From UBA9732 sp963609725 (GTDB lineage Bacteria; Spirochaetota; Spirochaetia; Sphaerochaetales; Sphaerochaetaceae): a DNA stretch of 18,226 bases. Positions 14,364-18,226 of this stretch are shown piece by piece. The translations under genes were made by a program, and so were the position numbers. The notes under the pieces were generated by a model that searched no databases, was not told where the DNA came from, and saw only the letters and a list, made by a program, of their open reading frames with translations. Position 1 is the stretch's first letter; each line of letters starts with the position of its first letter. The DNA is taken from assembly GCA_963609725.1 (NCBI GenBank), contig CAVDLI010000029.1:1-18226 (forward strand), given 5' to 3'.

Positions 14364-16090
14364 GGTTTTACGTCCAAGTCGTCTGAATTCCAAAAGAAAT
14401 CAGAACTGTCATCTCTAGACCTTGCAGGTTTGAAAGAATCAAATCCGTAAGGTTTCTTGGATTTTGATGAATAAGATGTTGCTTTATAAGGACTTGCAGA
14501 TTTGAAAGATTTAGAAGACTTGGAGTTTTCTCTATCGTATTTATCATATCTGTTTTGTCTATCCTGTCTATCTTGCCTGTCGTTTCTGTAGTTTCTTTCT
14601 TCTTTATTGTATTTTCTTCTATCGTCTCTGTTTGAACCACTATCTTTGTAAGAGCGGTTTTCTCTATAACTGCGACTTTCTCTGTCGTCTTCTCTATAGT
14701 CTCTATAATCTCTGTAGTCCCTATAGTCTCTATAATCCTTATAATCTCTATAACCTCTATTATCTCTAGCTCTATCGTCTCTAGCTCTATCGTCCCTAGA
14801 GCGACTTCCAAAACCTTCAAATTTGTCTTGGCCTCTTCCTCTGTACTCTACTTGTGAGCTTCTGCGACCACTATAGTTGTCTCTATTTTCTCTATTGTCT
14901 CTGTCTTTATCATTGTAACGAGGTCTATCATCTTTAGTTCTATAACGGTCGTCTCTTGAACTTTTGTATTTTCTTTCATATTTTCTTTCGCTACTGCCAT
15001 AAGTTCTGTCAGTTTTGTAAGCTTTGTCCCTGTTTCTTGAACTCTCAGATTTTTTTACACTTCTACTTTCGTTTCTTTTTTCTGAACTCTTGTCCATACC
15101 CTTTATGGACTTCTCTACTGGCTCACTCCAATCCAATTTGAGTGAATCTTCATCAAATGCCATCATCCAACTCCTAGCCGTACCTTTACGGTTTTTATTA
15201 AATCCCGGAGCTTCTACTGCCCCTGTAATTTCTTTGACTCTCAAGTTCCTGAGACGTCTCTTATCCATATTAAAACTTCCAAGATTTGTAGAAAAAAGAA
15301 GAATTCCTGTTTTTTTCATCAATCTTGATAATGCTTTTATCCAAATAACATAATCCCTTGATACATCAAAATCATTTTCCATTTTTCTACTATTTGAAAA
15401 ACTTGGAGGATCAAAAATGATTATATCGTATTTTTCATTATTCTCTATAGCCTTTTGGACATACTTAAGTGCATCCATACAAAGGCACTCATAAGAAGGC
15501 CCCTCATATCCATTGTTTTCTAAATTTTCTTGTGCCCATTTTGTATAAGTTGCAGAAAGATCCACACTTTTTACTGTGTTTGCAAGCCCTGCTGCTGCAT
15601 AAACTGAAAAACTTCCTGTGTAAGAAAACAAGTTAAGAACATCACAAGAAGCACTTCTTTCTTTTATGAGCATTCGTGTGAGTCTATGGTCTAAAAAAAG
15701 GCCTGTATCAACGTAAGTTGTTAAATTAATTTTGAATTTAAGGTTGTTTTCCAAAACTTCTACTACAAGAGCATTATCTTGTGATTTTTCATGCTGTTGA
15801 CCTGTCTCTCGTTTTGCTCTGTATGTGTAAATTATGTTCTCAGGCTCTAAGTACAGCATTCTAGCACAAATATCTAGACAAGAATTTTTTAGTTCTTCAC
15901 TAAGAGGTGAGTCTTCTTTGTAGTCTGTGACTTTTGCATACTTGCCGTAAATATCTACAGTAACAGGGAATTGAGAAAGGTTACGGTCATAAACTCTAAA
16001 ACAGTTTGTACCTTGAGGAAGAAGATTATGGCGCATTTGCTGCGCATTATTTTTTAATATTTTTCCAAAATCTTTCTCAAAATATTCCAT
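14348..16090 (-). CDS. RlmK-like class I SAM-dependent 23S rRNA methyltransferase with long Arg/Asp-rich tail
   Basis: Residues 1-320 align by eye with the C-terminal (RlmK) half of E. coli RlmKL, the enzyme half making m7G2069 in 23S rRNA. Shared motifs are CFRVYDRNL near 30-38, DTGLFLDHR (128-136), the SAM-binding NLFSYTGSFSVYAAAG (153-168) and the catalytic-loop FDPPSFSNSRKME (226-238). The RlmL half (THUMP plus second methyltransferase) is absent. After about 325 comes a tail of about 255 residues of low complexity, dominated by R, D, K, S, Y, E and N, with RDY and RDDRA repeats and no expected fold. The ATG at 16090 is chosen with GGAAG five bases upstream; a GTG at 16102 is possible. 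Convergent with glnS, divergent from the next gene. The methyltransferase assignment is firm; the exact target base is inferred. Confidence 0.87.
   Translation of the reverse strand: MEYFEKDFGKILKNNAQQMRHNLLPQGTNCFRVYDRNLSQFPVTVDIYGKYAKVTDYKEDSPLSEELKNSCLDICARMLYLEPENIIYTYRAKRETGQQHEKSQDNALVVEVLENNLKFKINLTTYVDTGLFLDHRLTRMLIKERSASCDVLNLFSYTGSFSVYAAAGLANTVKSVDLSATYTKWAQENLENNGYEGPSYECLCMDALKYVQKAIENNEKYDIIIFDPPSFSNSRKMENDFDVSRDYVIWIKALSRLMKKTGILLFSTNLGSFNMDKRRLRNLRVKEITGAVEAPGFNKNRKGTARSWMMAFDEDSLKLDWSEPVEKSIKGMDKSSEKRNESRSVKKSESSRNRDKAYKTDRTYGSSERKYERKYKSSRDDRYRTKDDRPRYNDKDRDNRENRDNYSGRRSSQVEYRGRGQDKFEGFGSRSRDDRARDDRARDNRGYRDYKDYRDYRDYRDYRDYREDDRESRSYRENRSYKDSGSNRDDRRKYNKEERNYRNDRQDRQDRQNRYDKYDRENSKSSKSFKSASPYKATSYSSKSKKPYGFDSFKPARSRDDSSDFFWNSDDLDVKPKKED
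14693..14794 (-). repeat. Coding tandem repeat: eight 9-bp units and two identical 15-bp units
   Basis: 14693-14764 holds eight degenerate copies of TCTATAGTC (minus strand coding D-Y-R and variants). 14765-14794 holds two exact copies of TCTAGCTCTATCGTC (coding DDRAR twice). The array lies in the tail of the methyltransferase and keeps frame because both unit lengths are multiples of three. Confidence 0.85.
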
Positions 16091-16142
16091 GAGTTCTTCC
16101 ACGCCTTTCTTTGAGCTATCAACAAGTGTCTTTTTCGTGGGG

Positions 16143-16148
16143 ATTATA
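16143..16148 (-). promoter_or_regulatory. Possible -10 box for the methyltransferase gene
   Basis: Minus-strand TATAAT, a perfect -10 hexamer, 53 bases before the chosen ATG. No good -35 is found at 16-18 bases; TTGACT on the same strand is 22 bases away. It overlaps the plus-strand promoter region, so the two genes may share a compact divergent promoter. Confidence 0.3.
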
Positions 16149-16150
16149 TA

Positions 16151-16159
16151 TGTTATAAT
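16151..16159 (+). promoter_or_regulatory. Extended -10 promoter for the 158-residue gene
   Basis: TGTTATAAT carries a perfect TATAAT (16154-16159) with the TGN extension; the -35 region (TTTTTC) is poor, as is usual for extended -10 promoters. Predicted start near 16166, giving a leader of about 25 bases with GGAGG. Confidence 0.6.
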
Positions 16160-16190
16160 GAAAAAAAGATAGTCAACTGGAGGACAATTG

Positions 16191-16667
16191 ATGTCTGAAA
16201 ACCCAAAAGACGAAGTAGCAGAGTTTATTCACTCACTTGAAGAAAAAAGAGGTTGCACTGTAGGTTGGAGAACTTATTCCACTTTTTATGCTGACAGTTG
16301 TGGCTTAATTCGTGAATATGGTGTTTTTCTTTATGAAGCCAATGGCCTTTTTTGGTATGAAGATTTTGAGAGAACACCCCAACTTTTTGGAATTCCTCTA
16401 CCAAAAAGCAAAAAAGCTGTGCCTTATGTGAAATTTGAGTCTTTTTTTGATCCAAATGATGTAAATGAAATTAGGACTGTTAAAAGAAAAGATGCTATTT
16501 CTTTGGTGCAAGGATTAAAAAAACCGTCAAAAATTAAGACTGCCAATGCTTTTGATAAGTTCTTTTTTCAATGTGTTACAGAAGTCACTCTAAAAGATGG
16601 CAAAATTCTTTATTTTGAGTTGCCAGATAAAACATTGCACAAAAAAATCGGTCTAGAAGAGAAATAA
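16191..16667 (+). CDS. Unrecognised 158-residue cytoplasmic protein
   Basis: I do not recognise a family. It has no signal peptide or membrane segment. The N-terminal third is polar and acidic (DEVAEFIHSLEEKRG). The middle is aromatic-rich (CGLIREYGVFLYEANGLFWYEDFERTPQLFG, key part YGVFLYEANGLFWYEDFE near 42-59). The rest alternates basic and hydrophobic stretches (FDKFFFQCVTEVTLKDGKILYFELPDKTL) in a way that suggests a small beta-rich, possibly PH- or GRAM-like, fold; this is a guess. GGAGG is seven bases before the ATG at 16191, which is preferred to TTG at 16188. It has its own promoter and sits between rlmK-like and phosphomannomutase genes with no clear operon partner. Confidence 0.8.
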   Translation: MSENPKDEVAEFIHSLEEKRGCTVGWRTYSTFYADSCGLIREYGVFLYEANGLFWYEDFERTPQLFGIPLPKSKKAVPYVKFESFFDPNDVNEIRTVKRKDAISLVQGLKKPSKIKTANAFDKFFFQCVTEVTLKDGKILYFELPDKTLHKKIGLEEK

Positions 16668-16705
16668 TATAGTAGAATGTGTGAGAAAGCTATGATACGA
16701 ATTTA

Positions 16706-16769
16706 GTTGCAGGCTTTAGTTTCAAAGTTTTAGCAACAAAGTGATAATAGAGGTTTTTGCAAAGACCTC
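16706..16769 (+). promoter_or_regulatory. Palindromic leader upstream of the phosphomannomutase gene
   Basis: Two parts: GTTGC (16706-16710) facing GCAAC (16733-16737), then GAGGTTTTTGCAAAGACCTC (16750-16769), a 20-base palindrome with only one mismatched pair. The second lies four bases before the AAGGAG site. GATAAT at 16743-16748 may be a weak -10 box. The palindrome could be an operator or an RNA hairpin shielding the ribosome site; no terminator T-run follows. Confidence 0.5.
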
Positions 16770-16784
16770 AATAAGGAGTAAAAC

Positions 16785-18128
16785 ATGGGAGTTTTTAAGG
16801 CTTACGATATTCGCGGTATATACAACCAAGATTTTAACAAAGAAACAGCTTACAAGATTGGATATTTTCTTCCAAAACTTCTTCCTTGTGAGTTTGTGGT
16901 TGTTGGTAGAGATACAAGACTTACAAGTGATGAGATTTTTGAAAATCTTTGTAATGGAATAAATGATGCGGGTGTTGATGTTTGGAACATTGGCCTTGCA
17001 ACTACTCCAATGGTTTATTTCTCAACTGTATATCTTAAAGCACAAGCGTCAGTTCAAATTACAGCTAGCCACAATCCAAAAGAATACAATGGAATGAAGA
17101 TTTCTCGTGCTATGGCAATTCCTGTTGGCGGAGATTCGGGATTAAAAGACCTTGAAAAAATGGTTAATGAAGAGAAAATTGAGCCTGTTTGTTCTTGCAA
17201 GAGAGGTCATGTAATTGAAAAAGATGTGCATGATGCATATTTGAACTACTTGAAAGGTTTCCTACCAGATTTGTCTGGCTTGAATATTTCAATAGATTGT
17301 TCAAACGGCATGAGCAGTCTTTTTGTTCATGAAATTTTTGGCGACCATGCTCATTACATTAATGATAAACTTGATGGAAACTTCCCTGCTCACGAGCCAA
17401 ACCCACTTGAGATTGAGAACTGCAAACAAATTATTGAGGCTGTCAAAGCTAATAAGTCCAATTGTGGTGTTATCTATGACGGAGATGCTGACAGAGTAAT
17501 GTTTATTGATGAGAAAGGTCGTTTCATTCAGCCTGACTATGTTACAGGTATAATTGGAAATTATTATCTTTCAAAAGAAAAAGGTTCTGTTCTTGTAGAT
17601 ATTAGGACATCTCGTTCAACTACAGAATATCTTCAAAAACTTGGTGCTACAGAAGTAATTATTTGGAAAGTGGGTCATGCTTTTGCAAAAATGAAGATTA
17701 GAGAAAAGCATTGTATCTTTGGTGGAGAACTTGCTGGGCACTACTACTTTAGAGATTTTAACAACTGTGATAGTGGTCTTTTAGCTTCTTTGCTTGTTCT
17801 TCAAACTGTTGTATCTCTTAAAAAACAGGGCAAAACTTTAAGTCAGCTTGTTGATGAGATTGTCGTATATGCAAACAGTGGAGAGCACAATTTTAAGTTA
17901 GAGGACAAAGATGGTGCTATGAATGCTCTTTATGAGAAGTTCTCAAAACTCAACCCAACAAAAGTTCTTGATTTTGATGGTTATAGAATTGAGTTCCCAA
18001 CATGGTGGTTCAACGTTCGTAAATCCAATACTGAGCCATACCTTCGTGTTGTTGCAGAAGCTAAGTCTCAAGCTGAACTTGATGAGCATTTCAAAGAAAT
18101 TGAAGATATAATTCATAAGTTTCATTAG
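16785..18128 (+). CDS. Phosphomannomutase/phosphoglucomutase
   Basis: Alpha-D-phosphohexomutase moving phosphate between C1 and C6 of mannose or glucose phosphates, feeding GDP-mannose or UDP-glucose synthesis; 447 residues, all four domains present. Domain 1 opens FKAYDIRGIY and carries the phosphoserine loop TASHNPKEYNGMK with catalytic S95. Domain 2 has the metal loop DGDADR. Domain 3 has the sugar-recognition loop GGELAGHYYFRD. Domain 4 has the phosphate-binding RKSNTEPYLRV. These are ManB/AlgC-type PMM/PGM signatures rather than GlmM (phosphoglucosamine mutase usually has TASHNP with a different sugar loop). AAGGAG is six bases before the ATG. It is followed by a weak hairpin and a tRNA gene. 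Confidence 0.93.
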   Translation: MGVFKAYDIRGIYNQDFNKETAYKIGYFLPKLLPCEFVVVGRDTRLTSDEIFENLCNGINDAGVDVWNIGLATTPMVYFSTVYLKAQASVQITASHNPKEYNGMKISRAMAIPVGGDSGLKDLEKMVNEEKIEPVCSCKRGHVIEKDVHDAYLNYLKGFLPDLSGLNISIDCSNGMSSLFVHEIFGDHAHYINDKLDGNFPAHEPNPLEIENCKQIIEAVKANKSNCGVIYDGDADRVMFIDEKGRFIQPDYVTGIIGNYYLSKEKGSVLVDIRTSRSTTEYLQKLGATEVIIWKVGHAFAKMKIREKHCIFGGELAGHYYFRDFNNCDSGLLASLLVLQTVVSLKKQGKTLSQLVDEIVVYANSGEHNFKLEDKDGAMNALYEKFSKLNPTKVLDFDGYRIEFPTWWFNVRKSNTEPYLRVVAEAKSQAELDEHFKEIEDIIHKFH

Positions 18129-18133
18129 TTCTA

Positions 18134-18170
18134 TTGACTAAAAAACACCAATGAAGTAATCTCTTCATGG
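18134..18170 (+). promoter_or_regulatory. Region between mutase gene and tRNA: possible promoter and small hairpin
   Basis: TTGACT (18134-18139) with TAATCT 17 bases later is a possible tRNA promoter with a poor -10. ATGAAG (18151-18156) and CTTCAT (18163-18168) form a 6-bp hairpin with flanking CC/GG, but without a U-tract it is a poor terminator. The tRNA may be co-transcribed with the mutase gene. Confidence 0.3.
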
Positions 18171-18182
18171 TTCTAAGAACAT

Positions 18183-18226
<44 letters not shown>

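Noticed and set aside
14693..14794. Tandem repeats considered as a CRISPR array
   Set aside because: Units are 9 and 15 bp, directly adjacent without spacers, and lie in frame in a coding region.
14368..14820. Open frame of 150 codons on the minus strand inside the methyltransferase tail, rich in Ile, Glu and Thr
   Set aside because: It is the shifted-frame reading of the tandem repeat; the repeat keeps all frames open, and there is no ribosome site of its own.

Overview
The window is AT-rich bacterial DNA with tightly packed genes, strong GGAGG-type ribosome binding sites and short gaps. I infer a host-associated spirochaete of the Treponema type. The reasons are the base composition, the binding-protein signal peptide ending in VFA-NGGKE without a lipobox cysteine, and the style of the housekeeping genes. 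This placement rests on pattern recognition only, and a low-GC Firmicute is not excluded.

Left part (about 31-10356, all minus strand): one long catabolic operon read from right to left. It is led by a four-carbon acid-sugar (DUF1537) kinase. Then come an iron-containing alcohol dehydrogenase, a PdxA2-like 4-phospho-acid dehydrogenase, a D-2-hydroxyacid dehydrogenase, a complete Liv-type ABC importer (binding protein, two permeases, two ATPases) and a DapA-family lyase/aldolase. Kinase plus PdxA2 is the known core of D-threonate/D-erythronate breakdown to dihydroxyacetone phosphate. The two extra dehydrogenases, the aldolase and the Liv importer do not fit that short pathway, so the operon probably handles a related but different hydroxy acid. 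Two strong RNA hairpins separate the binding-protein gene from the permease genes.

Middle (10357-12333): a divergent control region with a sigma70-like promoter for the operon and a small palindrome at its predicted start point. Next to it is a PrpR_N-type regulator on the plus strand. Its AAA+ domain has lost the GAFTGA loop and the Walker B acids, so it looks like a former sigma54 activator that now works another way.

Right part (12334-18226): housekeeping genes. These are glutaminyl-tRNA synthetase (plus), a terminator shared with the convergent RlmK-like 23S rRNA methyltransferase (minus) that carries an unusual tail of about 255 residues rich in Arg, Asp and Tyr, an unrecognised 158-residue protein, a phosphomannomutase/phosphoglucomutase (both plus), and the first 44 bases of a tRNA-Asn(GTT) cut by the window edge. 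Several intergenic regions carry palindromes built around TTTTGCAAA, and two of them share a two-part layout that may be a dispersed element.
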